Source of the DNA: Synechococcales cyanobacterium GL140_1_metabinner_5_sub
GTDB taxonomy: Bacteria > Cyanobacteriota > Cyanobacteriia > Cyanobacteriales > Chamaesiphonaceae
DNA length: 64,000 nt
NCBI GenBank assembly: GCA_025359065.1
Contig: JANYHM010000059.1
Coordinates: forward strand, 109,045-173,044
Direction: 5' to 3'
In this document: positions 9,619 to 19,015 of the stretch, piece after piece
Layout of the letters: every line of letters starts with the position of its first letter
Position numbering within the stretch: position 1 is the first letter of the stretch
Translations under genes and position numbers: made by a program
Notes under the pieces: model-generated
Seen by the model: only the letters and a program-made list of their open reading frames with translations
What the model was told of the DNA's origin: nothing
Database searches by the model: none

Positions 9619-9798
9619 CTATCTTTTGCGGGCTTTCCAGGTGCCCCCGTAAACATAGTCGGGGTTGTTTACGCTCAACAGTGGCCAGCAAGAACTACAA
9701 ACAAATTTCCATTGGTTCGATCGATCTGTTTGAATACGATACATGACATCGGCAGAAATTTGGCAATGGTCACAGTTTTTAGCGCGGTTTCTAGTCAT
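9619..9798 (-). CDS. 59-residue protein with two CXXC knuckles
   Basis: Short open frame from ATG at 9798 to TAG at 9619-9621. The product begins MTRNRAKNCDHC and contains CDHC and, 25 residues later, CSSCW, the spacing of a small zinc ribbon. The tail is YVYGGTWKARKR. It fits neatly between the unknown gene at 9825 (26-base gap) and trpF (21-base gap) on the same strand, which supports its being real. A nucleic-acid or protein-binding role is possible but unproven. Confidence 0.72.
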   Translation of the reverse strand: MTRNRAKNCDHCQISADVMYRIQTDRSNQWKFVCSSCWPLLSVNNPDYVYGGTWKARKR

Positions 9799-9824
9799 TA
9801 TGTAAATAGTCCAGAATATCCAGT

Positions 9825-10853
9825 TTAAGGCGCAATCGCTAACTCGGTTTTTTCACTGACTCGTTTAACTGGGGTACCATTTAATACTGCTGGTAACGGG
9901 CAATCTAACATAATAGAAATCGTGCTGAGCAGATCTACTTCGATATTGGAAACCTGTTTATTGGTGGCTACTACTTCGGCACAGGCTGCTACTAAGGTTT
10001 TTCGCTCCGCTAATTTAGCCTGTCCCAACTGTTCTAAACATTCTTGTAACACCTGCCAATCGCATTCTTTGGGTATTACTGGATCTTGGCTACCATTGTG
10101 AGGTAGTCGCAGTACGCCCGCTTGAAAGGCATGTTTGATTGCTTCTGGTTTATGGTGTCCGGCTCTAGCGATCATCCCTAGCACAGTTAAGCTCTCTGAC
10201 CAAAAATCTTCTAATGATCTATTGTCAACTAATGTTGCTTGATCTAAAGGCGTTTTTAAATGATGTTCTAAAATTAGATATGCCAAAGGCACTTGCCAAG
10301 ATGATGCTGTCACGGTTTCTAGAGTACTAGAGGCACATTTGAGCAAGTGTTTCCGCACTGGAACAGGTGCATTGTGTAACTGCATAAAAGCTTGCCCCAT
10401 AATTGGCAATCGCCAGCGATCTTCAATGCGGACAGCAATAATGTTAAATAGATCGCCGATGTGATCGCTAATTAAAGAATTTTCGATTTGTTTTAAATAA
10501 GCAATTTGTTGCGCTCTGACCTTCATGTTATGAGGGTCTAATAGCAGTGCATAAATTAAGGCGATCGATCGATGTTCTTCTTGAAGAGCGCGCTTGATTG
10601 CTTTGGGCAGGCTTTTCATCCAGGTGGGTGCTGGGATTTCGGGAGCCGCATAGATAATTTCTGGAGGAGTCGCCTTTCTATTGGCAGCTTTGTTGGCTTG
10701 GCGATTGACTGGTTGAACGACATTGGCCGCAGCCGCAACGGAGCGTTCGACCACCTTGTTCTGCTTTTGCAACCGTCTTTTTGCTTGTAAGCGGTTGCCA
10801 AAAATAACACCTGAAACCACCAAAGCCACGACGACCAGAATTGCGATTTCCAT
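9825..10853 (-). CDS. Membrane-anchored protein of unknown function
   Basis: 342 residues. One N-terminal membrane helix (IAILVVVALVVSGVIFG) is followed directly by a basic stretch (RLQAKRRLQKQNK), placing the large remainder in the cytoplasm. The rest appears alpha-helical, with a stretch around residues 85-115 (SLPKAIKRALQEEHRSIALI) and no motif I recognise. First gene of the leftward operon with the Cys-pair protein, trpF and the NYN RNase. Confidence 0.75.
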   Translation of the reverse strand: MEIAILVVVALVVSGVIFGNRLQAKRRLQKQNKVVERSVAAAANVVQPVNRQANKAANRKATPPEIIYAAPEIPAPTWMKSLPKAIKRALQEEHRSIALIYALLLDPHNMKVRAQQIAYLKQIENSLISDHIGDLFNIIAVRIEDRWRLPIMGQAFMQLHNAPVPVRKHLLKCASSTLETVTASSWQVPLAYLILEHHLKTPLDQATLVDNRSLEDFWSESLTVLGMIARAGHHKPEAIKHAFQAGVLRLPHNGSQDPVIPKECDWQVLQECLEQLGQAKLAERKTLVAACAEVVATNKQVSNIEVDLLSTISIMLDCPLPAVLNGTPVKRVSEKTELAIAP

Positions 10854-11166
10854 ATATTAAAATCTTGTTTGCCAATAAAGCGTTCCCCACCATTGTTCCC
10901 ATTAAAATCTCTGAATTAACACTTGGATATGTGGGAACCTACCGATTAGTCACTATGTCAAGAGATCCAGACATGAAGTAGCGAGACTACTTTTGCTTAA
11001 ATAGCTTGTAATAACCCGTCTAGCCATTTTGACTAAGACTTCGATCAATTCTGGAGCATTCCTATAACTTTTTCTGATATGAGGTGTGGGTTTTCATTAG
11101 TGACAACTTATGAAAAAATGGGTATTGTAAAGGAAGGTTAAAAAATCATTAAGTTTATCAAAGTTG

Positions 11167-11919
11167 ATGAAAAAGATGCCTAGAGAACAACCAGCTACCG
11201 TATTCTGCGACTTCGATGGGCCATTGGTGGATGTATCCGCCCGCTACTACAGCACCTATCGATTAGCACTAACTAACGTCTGTGAATATTACAACACCGA
11301 CAACTTACTAATCTCGATTACTCCCCTTTCCCAAGAACAGTTTTGGCAAATGAAACGGAATCGGGTGCCTGACATTGAAATCGCGGGTAAGTCTGGCCTA
11401 CCCCCAGCGGCGATCGATCCTTTTTTGGCTCAAGTAAGTTACATCGTTAATCACAATGACTTGCTGTATCAAGACACTATTCAACCGGGCGCAAGCTGGG
11501 CTTTAAACCTGCTGCGCAGTGAAGGAATCGAACTAGTGTTGGTAACACTGCGCGCCCAAGAGCAGGCTGAGGAAATCTTAGCTAAGGCCAACTTGCTACA
11601 CCTGTTTAGCGGTGTTTTTGGCACTCATTCCAACGAAGACGTGGCTTATGTCAACTCGATCGAACTCAAAACTCAGCTTTTGAAGAATGCTGCTGCTGTT
11701 CATTGGCCAATGAATGTGCGCGATCGGCAAACGGCCTGCACCATTGGTGATACCGAAGCAGATGTGTGGGCAGGTCGGAATCTAGGAATTGAAACGATCG
11801 CCCTTACCTGTGGTATCCGTAGTCAAGAGTATCTACAGCAGCAATCTCCCTCGGTGATTTTAGAAGACCTCGTATCTGCTAGTAATTACTTGGTACGTAG
11901 TAAGGTTGCCTGCGCTTGA
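11167..11919 (+). CDS. HAD superfamily hydrolase
   Basis: Probable small-molecule phosphatase of the haloacid dehalogenase superfamily, phosphoglycolate-phosphatase-like. Motif I is FCDFDGPLVD, with the two catalytic aspartates but proline where most members have threonine (DXDGT). Motif II is VLVTLRA, and motif IV is IGDTEADVWAG followed by a strand typical of the family (IETIALTCG). A helical cap lies between motifs I and II. Length 250 residues from the ATG; a TTG one codon upstream is an alternative start. Substrate unknown. Confidence 0.85.
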   Translation: MKKMPREQPATVFCDFDGPLVDVSARYYSTYRLALTNVCEYYNTDNLLISITPLSQEQFWQMKRNRVPDIEIAGKSGLPPAAIDPFLAQVSYIVNHNDLLYQDTIQPGASWALNLLRSEGIELVLVTLRAQEQAEEILAKANLLHLFSGVFGTHSNEDVAYVNSIELKTQLLKNAAAVHWPMNVRDRQTACTIGDTEADVWAGRNLGIETIALTCGIRSQEYLQQQSPSVILEDLVSASNYLVRSKVACA

Positions 11920-11920
11920 G

Positions 11921-12004
11921 TTAATTAAAAGTTGACAGTTAATAGCCATCAACTGTCAACGTGATTAATTAAGAGCTTGATAGCGACAGATTTTAACTGT
12001 CAAC
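11921..12004. repeat. Extended inverted repeat with a third arm between convergent genes
   Basis: TTAATTAA (11921-11928) and GTTGACAGTT (11931-11940) recur inverted as AACTGTCAAC (11951-11960) and TTAATTAA (11965-11972), giving two nested stems around a 10-base loop. A further direct copy of AACTGTCAAC sits at 11995-12004, so two alternative hairpins can form. It lies just between the converging ends of the HAD hydrolase and surface-protein genes; it may act as a terminator, although it lacks a clean T-run. Confidence 0.7.
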
Positions 12005-12014
12005 TATCAATTAT

Positions 12015-15000
12015 CTACTCCTTAACTTTAGCTTTGAATTTGATGTAGCCATCAGAAAGACCGGGTATAGCAGTCGTGCCATTAGCCGCTTGAACAACCA
12101 CCACATTGTTAGATGTGGTATTAATTGTGCTGCTAGTTAAGTTACAGTCTATCGGTTGAGTTGTTGCAAACTCACCTTGGTCATTATCAGCAGTTCCAGT
12201 CAAGTATTGAGCTGTGTTGCTACCAGGTTTGAGGACAATACCGCTACCTATATGTGAGGCATCAAAATCTTTTTGATAGACCAAGTTAGTGTTTAGTCGA
12301 TCGCACACCTTCGCCGAAGAAATCCGGTTCTCGCCAGCATTATGATAATAAACAGCATATTCAATAATATCACCCGGTTTGGCTTGACCACCGTTGATTT
12401 CGCCTAAAACTGTGGTGGCAACGTTTGGCCAGTTAGCCGCATCATCTTCGGTAGTGCCAGGATCGTCTACATAGTTGCTAAAGCTAGTAACTGCACCTGT
12501 AACACCATCGGTAATTGAGGTAATCCGTTTTGCCAATACCAGTTTTGCTCTGGTGCTAGGGATGGCACTAAACTCCGAAGTATTGTTGCTGCTGTCGGTA
12601 GCTGTAGCAGTAATGTTGTTGTAGTTGCCAGCAGTAAGCGCAGCGCTGGTGATAGTACAGAGATTACCTGTTGTACCAAAGCGACCCAGGCTATCGGCAG
12701 TACAAGAACCCAAATAAGTTTTACCTTCACCGTGGGGCTTAGATTTACCATCACCAACAATTACTTCGCCATTTTGATCGATCGGGCTGTTGTCGGCTAA
12801 GAAGAATTCTAGAGTGACATTAGCAAAAGTAGCGTTGCCAGCGGGGCTAATACCCACATAACCCTTCACATCTAAGGTAGTCCCGGAGAGAGAAGTTGCG
12901 GTGATCAGGGGGTAATCGATACCTTTATTGCTAAGGGTGTTATCGGTTAAACCGTTATTGGCAGTGACATTGTTGGCCGTAGTGGCCGTAGCTATATCGA
13001 TACCGGGGCCAGCATTGCCGTAGGTGGAGTTTTTGGTGATTTTATTGCCCTGTTTGCCATCTTCTACCCCAATACCGTAAGTACCAATAGAGTTGCGCAC
13101 TACGTTTTCAGAAATTGTGACATTATTTTGACGGGAGGTAATGCCATCACGATTGGCATCAAGAATATTTTTGTCGATGTTGATGCCGTTAATGTTGTTG
13201 GCTCCAGTACCTTGCAACACAATTCCGAATCCGCTGCTGCCAGAGCCGTTACTAGATAAAGAGTTGTTTTGAATCAAGAAACTAGTTGCAGTGCCAGTGG
13301 CACCAGCATTAATTTCGATACCAGAATCTGTGCCAGCTTCGGTAATTAAGTTGCCCAAAATACTCACGTTACCAGCAGTGCTAGAAAATAGCTCAATGCC
13401 ACCATGTTGGTTGGTAGTGCCCGCGCCATTTCCGGTCTTACGAATTTCGTTACCGGAAATTACCAAGCCTGTCAGATTAGTAGCAGTGGTGCTGTTGCCG
13501 CCCAAAATGCCCCGCTCATTGGTAAAGCCAATCAGGTTGTTGCTGATATTGGCAGCTAAAGCTCCGCTGATTACAACGCCAGACTGCGATTGGTTAGTAG
13601 GTGCTGCAAAGCTGAGAGCCGTGGTGCCGATCGCATTTTCGGTCACTATTGCATCAGCGGCTCGTAGCAAGATATCACCTTGATCTGAGCCAGCAGCACC
13701 AAATCCATGAATCGCAATGTTTCTGACCGTAGTGTTGGCACCGCTTACATCGATACCATTAGCTACTACACCATTGTTAGTGATTTCTATTTCTGGGGCG
13801 CTGAGGCTAGCCAGCGTTAGACCACCGACTCCTACTGTGCCACCACTGCCTAATGTTAAGGTATTGCTATTGTTAATGTTGCTGGTTTGAGTCCGACCAT
13901 CGATCGAAGTATCGGCATCAGTAATAGTTAAAGGTGTCGCTAAACTAATAAGGGCGCGGTTGCCAGTAAGTTGAGTGGGGACAGTAGCCCGTAAACCAGC
14001 ATGAGCAGAGCCATCAGGAATCATGAAGATCGAGACTTCTTTGCCAGCAGTTTGACCAACTTGAGCCAAGCCGCTGTTAGTTAGAGTATTGCTGTTAGTT
14101 ACAAACTGGCGCAGTGAGCCTTGGCCAGCGTTATTAGTGTTTACGATCGTGTCAAAGTTATAGCCAAAATCAACCCCAGAAACCACGGCTGTTCCAGCTT
14201 TTACCTTAGTCAAAGACTGCACATAACCACTAACTGCGGCAGTGCCTCCAGCAGTAGTAAATTGCTTAGTAGTAGGGCTAAAAATGGCACCGGCAGCACT
14301 ACCGCCAGTGTCACTTTGGCTAGGAGTTTCGCCGCCTACTCGATCGATCACTGGGCTAACAGTTCCCGCCGTAACACCTGCGTCGGTTAAGAAGGTTTGA
14401 ACTGGCAACAAGCCGGCGGTGCCACCGGGACGATTGGATTTGACGGTATTATTGACTACCCGCACATAGAAATCACCTACGGGCACTGCGGGGAAGTTAT
14501 AGTCGCCATTAGTATCGGTGGTGGTCGATCGGACAAATTTGCCCAGGCTGTCGTACAGTTCTACAGTGGCACTAACCACATTAGTCCCAGATGACGCTGT
14601 TTTACTACGACCGCTGCCACCGCCGTAGTTGGCATCTTCAAACACATTGCCCGAAACATTTTGACCCACAATAGGCGCTGAGGCGATCGCGCTGGCTTCT
14701 CGTTCACCATTGGCAGGTGTACCAATAACTTCATGGTCAGCAGCAGCAGTTAAAGCATTTGTTGGGCTGGGGTTGTCTCTGGTATAGATATCAGTACTGC
14801 CTGTAACTTCGTATGGTTGATTAGAAGCAGGGTTGGCTGCGGCGGGGCTAGTATCACCTAACTGTACGCTGATACTACCAGTACCACTAGTGACAATTAC
14901 TGGTACTCGTACTTTGATGGAGCTATTGGCAGGAATTGAACCGTTATTGGTGCCACTAACGCCGTTTAATAATGTGCCGGTGCTATTGGCGTTTAAGTTG

Positions 15001-15545
15001 AAAGTAGTAGGCACATTGACTGGTGTTGTTAAGGCGGTGCCGCCATACTCAATAATTTGTAGCTGGCCAACAGTACCATTTGTAACGGCGGCGGTGTTGG
15101 GAATGACAAACTGGGTGGGGTCGTTACCAATGTTGTTAATAATAAAATCGAAGTAAACAATGTCGCCCAAATGAATTCCGGCGAAACCTTGATAAAGGCC
15201 AGGTATTAACTGGGTGCCGCTGGCATCGTTGGGATAAGATGCGGCATTACCAGGAGCATCGGTGGGCACTTGTGGTGTAATGCTAATACCTGCGACTTCG
15301 GCGACTTTCACCGTCACGATGTTGGATACAGTGGTTTCGGTAGTCGCACCAGGAATATCACCGTCGATGTAGCTGCCCGTGGCTTGGTTATCTATTTGAG
15401 TACCACCGATCGCAATATCTGCACTGGCCAAAACAGGCAAAGCTCTTAGACTACCTGCTGCTACCAATCCTAAAATTAAGGATAATTGTTGCAAAGAAAA
15501 CAACAGATTTTTGTGGCTATTTTGACGGGCAACAGATTTCAGCAT
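12015..15545 (-). CDS. Large exported surface protein: SdrD-like, beta-helix and DUF11-like domains
   Basis: 1176 residues with an N-terminal signal (hydrophobic LSLILGLVAAGSL, cleavage near VLASA). In order: a DUF11-like beta domain (~45-290), a carboxypeptidase-regulatory/SdrD B-like domain (SGNVFEDANYGG ... TTTDTNGDYNFPAVPVGDF, ~295-370), a CSLREA-like start (NNAGQGSLRQFV), then a long right-handed parallel beta-helix rich in N, G and I (~475-870), and a C-terminal DUF11-like domain (DIIEYAVYYHNAG). Composition is Thr/Ser/Asn/Gly-rich with few cysteines. Probably a secreted adhesin or cell-surface layer protein; no LPXTG or autotransporter barrel is seen. It is monocistronic. Confidence 0.85.
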   Translation of the reverse strand: MLKSVARQNSHKNLLFSLQQLSLILGLVAAGSLRALPVLASADIAIGGTQIDNQATGSYIDGDIPGATTETTVSNIVTVKVAEVAGISITPQVPTDAPGNAASYPNDASGTQLIPGLYQGFAGIHLGDIVYFDFIINNIGNDPTQFVIPNTAAVTNGTVGQLQIIEYGGTALTTPVNVPTTFNLNANSTGTLLNGVSGTNNGSIPANSSIKVRVPVIVTSGTGSISVQLGDTSPAAANPASNQPYEVTGSTDIYTRDNPSPTNALTAAADHEVIGTPANGEREASAIASAPIVGQNVSGNVFEDANYGGGSGRSKTASSGTNVVSATVELYDSLGKFVRSTTTDTNGDYNFPAVPVGDFYVRVVNNTVKSNRPGGTAGLLPVQTFLTDAGVTAGTVSPVIDRVGGETPSQSDTGGSAAGAIFSPTTKQFTTAGGTAAVSGYVQSLTKVKAGTAVVSGVDFGYNFDTIVNTNNAGQGSLRQFVTNSNTLTNSGLAQVGQTAGKEVSIFMIPDGSAHAGLRATVPTQLTGNRALISLATPLTITDADTSIDGRTQTSNINNSNTLTLGSGGTVGVGGLTLASLSAPEIEITNNGVVANGIDVSGANTTVRNIAIHGFGAAGSDQGDILLRAADAIVTENAIGTTALSFAAPTNQSQSGVVISGALAANISNNLIGFTNERGILGGNSTTATNLTGLVISGNEIRKTGNGAGTTNQHGGIELFSSTAGNVSILGNLITEAGTDSGIEINAGATGTATSFLIQNNSLSSNGSGSSGFGIVLQGTGANNINGINIDKNILDANRDGITSRQNNVTISENVVRNSIGTYGIGVEDGKQGNKITKNSTYGNAGPGIDIATATTANNVTANNGLTDNTLSNKGIDYPLITATSLSGTTLDVKGYVGISPAGNATFANVTLEFFLADNSPIDQNGEVIVGDGKSKPHGEGKTYLGSCTADSLGRFGTTGNLCTITSAALTAGNYNNITATATDSSNNTSEFSAIPSTRAKLVLAKRITSITDGVTGAVTSFSNYVDDPGTTEDDAANWPNVATTVLGEINGGQAKPGDIIEYAVYYHNAGENRISSAKVCDRLNTNLVYQKDFDASHIGSGIVLKPGSNTAQYLTGTADNDQGEFATTQPIDCNLTSSTINTTSNNVVVVQAANGTTAIPGLSDGYIKFKAKVKE

Positions 15546-15634
15546 TTTTGATTAAGGCAACAAATTTTTGTATTTAAAGTGACTATGCCCATTTTTTGTA
15601 GCAATCTAACTCAAAGAAACAAATTTTAAGCCAC

Positions 15635-15664
15635 AAAAAAACCGGGTTTTACTCCGGTTTTTTT
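15635..15664. terminator. Intrinsic terminator hairpin
   Basis: AAAAAAACCGG and CCGGTTTTTTT form a perfect inverted repeat around an 8-base loop. On the minus strand it lies 180 bases after the desA stop and just ahead of the surface-protein gene. The symmetrical A/T tails mean it could work on either strand. Confidence 0.85.
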
Positions 15665-15846
15665 ATGCTGTTAGTTATTGATTTGTTGATAACGTTAGAT
15701 AATGTTGGTTTCCTGGGAATTCTGCGTAAATCCACTTATGTAAATATACGGAGAGTAGCTAGAAAGCTCTTAAAAGGATGTCTTCCACTCAGTAAATCCA
15801 AGGACTGTACGTCAAAACAACAGTTCAGTAAACTCAATCAAAACAT

Positions 15847-16914
15847 TTATTTATTAGCAGCTTTAAAAGCATTAAAAGACATATAGAAATCTTCCGGATC
15901 ATAGAGATGACATTCTTCAGTGATGTCCTTCATCAATTCCCAGTTAAACTTGCTTTCCTTAACATACTTGCCCCAGTTTTCTTTGATGATGCTATGAGCA
16001 TCCCGCAGATTGTAGGAAGGAATGGCAGTAGAAATATGGTGAGGGACGTGAACGTTGATGTCGTGGCACAAAAACTCCACCCAGCGCGGGTAGTCGCAAT
16101 GTACAGTGCCGGTTAACTGAGAAATAGCCTCATTCCACTCTGCGGCTGGGTGAAAAGGGATATTGCTAGCTGTATGGTGAACTACCGTAAATGTACTCAT
16201 CCAGAAGTGATAAACCAACCAAGGCATCAACCAAAAACTTACTAAACCCCACCAGCCGGTGGTCAAAGTCAAAGCTGTTAAACCAATACCGCCACCAATC
16301 ACCACAAAGAGAGTCGAGAAGCGCATTTGCTCTCTGGCTTTACCGGTACATTTAGTCCAGTCAAAGTTCACTAAAGCCCAATGAAAAATCGAGCCAGTCC
16401 ACCACAATTTGCCACGAATAGCATGGTAGACGGTCTTTAAGGTGAAGCCTAAATCTTTATAGACTTCTTGTTTCCAAGGTTGCCAAGCATTATCAAAGTC
16501 AATTTTGTTAGTGTGCTTGTGGTGGTAATTATGCCAAATTCGCCAGCCGTGGAAAGGATAAATTAGCGGTAAAAAGGCCAAGTGGCCAACAATATTGTTT
16601 AAACGCTTGTTATTAGAGAACGATCGATGGCCGCAGTCGTGACCGATCACAAAAAAACCGGTGAGGGCAGTACCGGTAAAGATCCACGCTAATGGCAGTA
16701 AGTACCAAGGAGCAAAAGCAATTGCCACGTAGCCCAGCGCAACGGATAGAACACTGATCAATACATGAGTCCAGGCTTTGCGACTATCTTTAAGGAAAAG
16801 CTCACGAGGTAGAGTGCGCAGGATATGTTTGAGTTTTAAATCTTCAGCCGCGATCTCCTGAGGGGAATGGGCTGATGGCGATAAACTTTGAGGCTGATTG
16901 AGCGATAGAGTCAT
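15847..16914 (-). CDS. desA: Acyl-lipid delta-12-type fatty acid desaturase
   Basis: Membrane di-iron desaturase that introduces a double bond into glycerolipid-bound fatty acids, important for membrane fluidity in the cold. All three histidine boxes are present: HDCGH, HNYHH and HVPHH, with the long shared stretches IYPFHGWRIWH, WWTGSIFHW, PWLVYHFWMSTFT and GTVHCDYPRWVE that mark the DesA group. Start set at MTLSLNQPQ (16914), giving 355 residues, close to the family length; an upstream ATG at 16965 would add 17 atypical residues. Monocistronic. Confidence 0.93.
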   Translation of the reverse strand: MTLSLNQPQSLSPSAHSPQEIAAEDLKLKHILRTLPRELFLKDSRKAWTHVLISVLSVALGYVAIAFAPWYLLPLAWIFTGTALTGFFVIGHDCGHRSFSNNKRLNNIVGHLAFLPLIYPFHGWRIWHNYHHKHTNKIDFDNAWQPWKQEVYKDLGFTLKTVYHAIRGKLWWTGSIFHWALVNFDWTKCTGKAREQMRFSTLFVVIGGGIGLTALTLTTGWWGLVSFWLMPWLVYHFWMSTFTVVHHTASNIPFHPAAEWNEAISQLTGTVHCDYPRWVEFLCHDINVHVPHHISTAIPSYNLRDAHSIIKENWGKYVKESKFNWELMKDITEECHLYDPEDFYMSFNAFKAANK

Positions 16915-17110
16915 TGAGCGTGCTGATTCTCCATATTTGATAAACTCGAAAAAACCCAACCTCATAAACCCAAGGCATAGGTCTTAGCGCTGTCACTGCA
17001 ATTAATCGCGGCTAAATTAAGTTTCGTAACAGACACAGTTTTCACTGTAGCAGCTTCCCGGCCAAATGAGTAGCTGCCGGGGCACCAGCCAGCTAAAAAA
17101 TTTCGCAAGA

Positions 17111-17141
17111 AAATGACCGATCATTTTAGTGATCGGTCGTT
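17111..17141 (-). terminator. Intrinsic terminator of the small gene at 17161
   Basis: GACCGATCA and TGATCGGTC form a 9-bp stem with a 6-base loop, followed on the minus strand by ATTTTC. It begins about 20 bases past the stop codon at 17161. Confidence 0.75.
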
Positions 17142-17160
17142 TTCAATTAAACCAAAAGAT

Positions 17161-17358
17161 TTAACGAGCATTCAGTAAATTATTTTCGGCCTGAATCTGT
17201 GCCAGAAGAAGATCTGCTTCTCCCTGTAAATTCAGGAGCTTTTCTTGCTGCTCGCAGGAATAGACAGTTTGAGTTTCTGAGGAAGTCGTGGAAGCTTGCT
17301 TGCTAATCGCCGAGCCGTTAGTAGATGGCTGCTGACGTGTCGAGGTAGGATTGGACAT
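17161..17358 (-). CDS. 65-residue protein, Ser/Thr-rich head and helical tail
   Basis: Starts MSNPTSTRQQPSTNG and ends with a predicted helix (KLLNLQGEADLLLAQIQAEN). The first half is low-complexity Ser/Thr/Gln. The helix, with a Leu/Glu periodicity, resembles a short coiled-coil. A terminator follows immediately, which supports a real, separately expressed gene. Function unknown; a GGAGG lies ~30 bases upstream, too far to be a normal ribosome site. Confidence 0.55.
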   Translation of the reverse strand: MSNPTSTRQQPSTNGSAISKQASTTSSETQTVYSCEQQEKLLNLQGEADLLLAQIQAENNLLNAR

Positions 17359-17440
17359 ATTGAATAGTGATTTTTACTTACTCACACCTCCGTGAATTGT
17401 ACCTTGCTTTTTTAAAGAAAATAAATTCTTGAAGATGTTT

Positions 17441-18868
17441 TTATTTTTCCTGACTTTCTTTGGGACGGATCAGTTTAGCCGAGAGTTCCTGCTTGATGCG
17501 GCTGATGATCGAGTCTTCATTGATCGAACTTAAAATTTCCGAGACGGCTCGCTTGGGGCTGTTGGCATTCCAAGTTGCGCCATTTGCCAGGTATGTTTTA
17601 GTAACTTGGCCGATTGCATAAGTGGCTGCACCCGCTGCGGTAGCTTGGGCAATCGCAATGGCGGTATAAGGCGCTGCTGTAGCTCCACCGGTCACAGGTA
17701 TTGTCACTCCTAGTAATCCCTTTAATCCACTCAGACCCATCATTACCAAAAATTCTCCGCCCGCTACCCCGCCCATGCCCATGGCGATCGTTTTTAATAA
17801 TTGCAGAGCACCGCTTTTGGTTATGGGTAAACCATAAATCTGAGAAAGACTGAGAATTAGCCCTAGATCGATTGCTGCTCCACCAATTAGATCCAATGCG
17901 GTAATCGGATTCAGGGCGATGGCGACGGCTTTGGTCATTACGGCTTGCCAGATGCGATCTTCTGCTAGGCGTTCTCGACCACCCATTTTTAGGTTAACCA
18001 TTTGGGCTTGCAATCGATCGGCTGAAATCATGGAGTTCAAGGCCACTAAAGATTTGCCTTCTCGCTCTAGCACTTCTAAGATTTTAGATTTTAGGGCATC
18101 GATTTGGGGGTCGCCAGCTTCGCTGATGACTTCTTCGCGACCGTCGGGATGGGTGATTAATTTTTGAACCAATGGGGCTGCTGCCACCAGCACTATTTCA
18201 TTGGGGGTGACTAGTTCCCGCACTCGATCGGTGGCGATTTTTTGATATATTTCCTGTCGATCGGCCTCAGAATACTGATCTACCTTGTTGAATACCAGCA
18301 AGATTGGCTTGCCAACTTCTCGGAGTGCGGCTAGGGCTTGGCGCTCAATTTCGGTGACATCTCCGGCTACTACGAATAATAAAATATCTGCCTGTCTGGC
18401 GATTTCATGAGCAATGGTGGCGCGCTCTACTCCGCCGATTTCGTCTATGCCCGGTGTGTCAAAAAATTCGATTTGTTCTTCAATAACTGTGGGCATATCT
18501 AAGCCCCATTCGTCTTCCCAGTCAGCCACCTGCCAGGTAATTTGTTCGGCTTTTTTGGTGACTCCATGGAGAGGGCCCGTGGTAAAGGCGGAGCGACCAA
18601 CCAGGGCGTTGAGGATAGAAGATTTGCCTCGTCCCACGAGGCCAAAGACAGCGATTTGAATGGTGGATTGCTCTAGTCGATCGAGCCAGTTTTCTAGTTC
18701 GTTGATTTCTTTGCTGAGCTGGCCTTTTTCTCGCTGGCTGAGTTCGTGGCCTAAAATGCTGCGTAGTACCTGCTGGGCGCGCTCTCGAGCGAGGTCTGCT
18801 TGAAGGTCGCTAAAGCCATCGATTGTTTCTTGCCATTCTGGGTTCGCGTTTACGGTGTCGCCGGTCAT
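17441..18868 (-). CDS. Era/dynamin-like GTPase with membrane-associated C-terminal domain
   Basis: 475 residues. The G-domain is complete: G1 GLVGRGKS (76-83), G3 DTPG (137-140) and G4 NKVD (194-197). The C-terminal ~180 residues are hydrophobic and glycine-rich (LDLIGGAAIDLGLIL, MGMGGVAGGEFLV), matching the DUF697-type membrane-associated region of cyanobacterial and chloroplast GTPases. Likely role in membrane or thylakoid organisation, inferred only from the family. The ATG at 18868 lies just upstream of, and divergent from, tRNA-Arg. Confidence 0.88.
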   Translation of the reverse strand: MTGDTVNANPEWQETIDGFSDLQADLARERAQQVLRSILGHELSQREKGQLSKEINELENWLDRLEQSTIQIAVFGLVGRGKSSILNALVGRSAFTTGPLHGVTKKAEQITWQVADWEDEWGLDMPTVIEEQIEFFDTPGIDEIGGVERATIAHEIARQADILLFVVAGDVTEIERQALAALREVGKPILLVFNKVDQYSEADRQEIYQKIATDRVRELVTPNEIVLVAAAPLVQKLITHPDGREEVISEAGDPQIDALKSKILEVLEREGKSLVALNSMISADRLQAQMVNLKMGGRERLAEDRIWQAVMTKAVAIALNPITALDLIGGAAIDLGLILSLSQIYGLPITKSGALQLLKTIAMGMGGVAGGEFLVMMGLSGLKGLLGVTIPVTGGATAAPYTAIAIAQATAAGAATYAIGQVTKTYLANGATWNANSPKRAVSEILSSINEDSIISRIKQELSAKLIRPKESQEK

Positions 18869-18942
18869 GGTTTTTAAGAACTAGGGATTCTTAGATCATA
18901 ATGTCGAATCCAGAAAATTTATGTTAGTATGGCAATCTGTTA

Positions 18943-19015
18943 GGGCATGTGGCTCAGTGGATAGAGCATCAGATTCCGGTTCTGAGGGTCGGGGGTTCAA
19001 GTCCCTCCATGCTCA
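18943..19015 (+). tRNA. trnR-CCG: tRNA-Arg (anticodon CCG)
   Basis: A full cloverleaf can be drawn: acceptor GGGCATG (18943-18949) with CATGCTC (19008-19014), the D arm GCTC...GAGC, anticodon stem TCAGA/TCTGA with loop TTCCGGT (anticodon CCG at 18976-18978, reading CGG), and T arm with GGTTCAAGT. Discriminator A at 19015. CCA is not encoded. The last base is also the first base of the ATG that most likely starts prmC. Confidence 0.96.

Noticed and set aside
18949..19014. Coding extension of prmC through the tRNA
   Set aside because: The frame is open but spans a complete tRNA; a start at 19015 or 19042 is more plausible.
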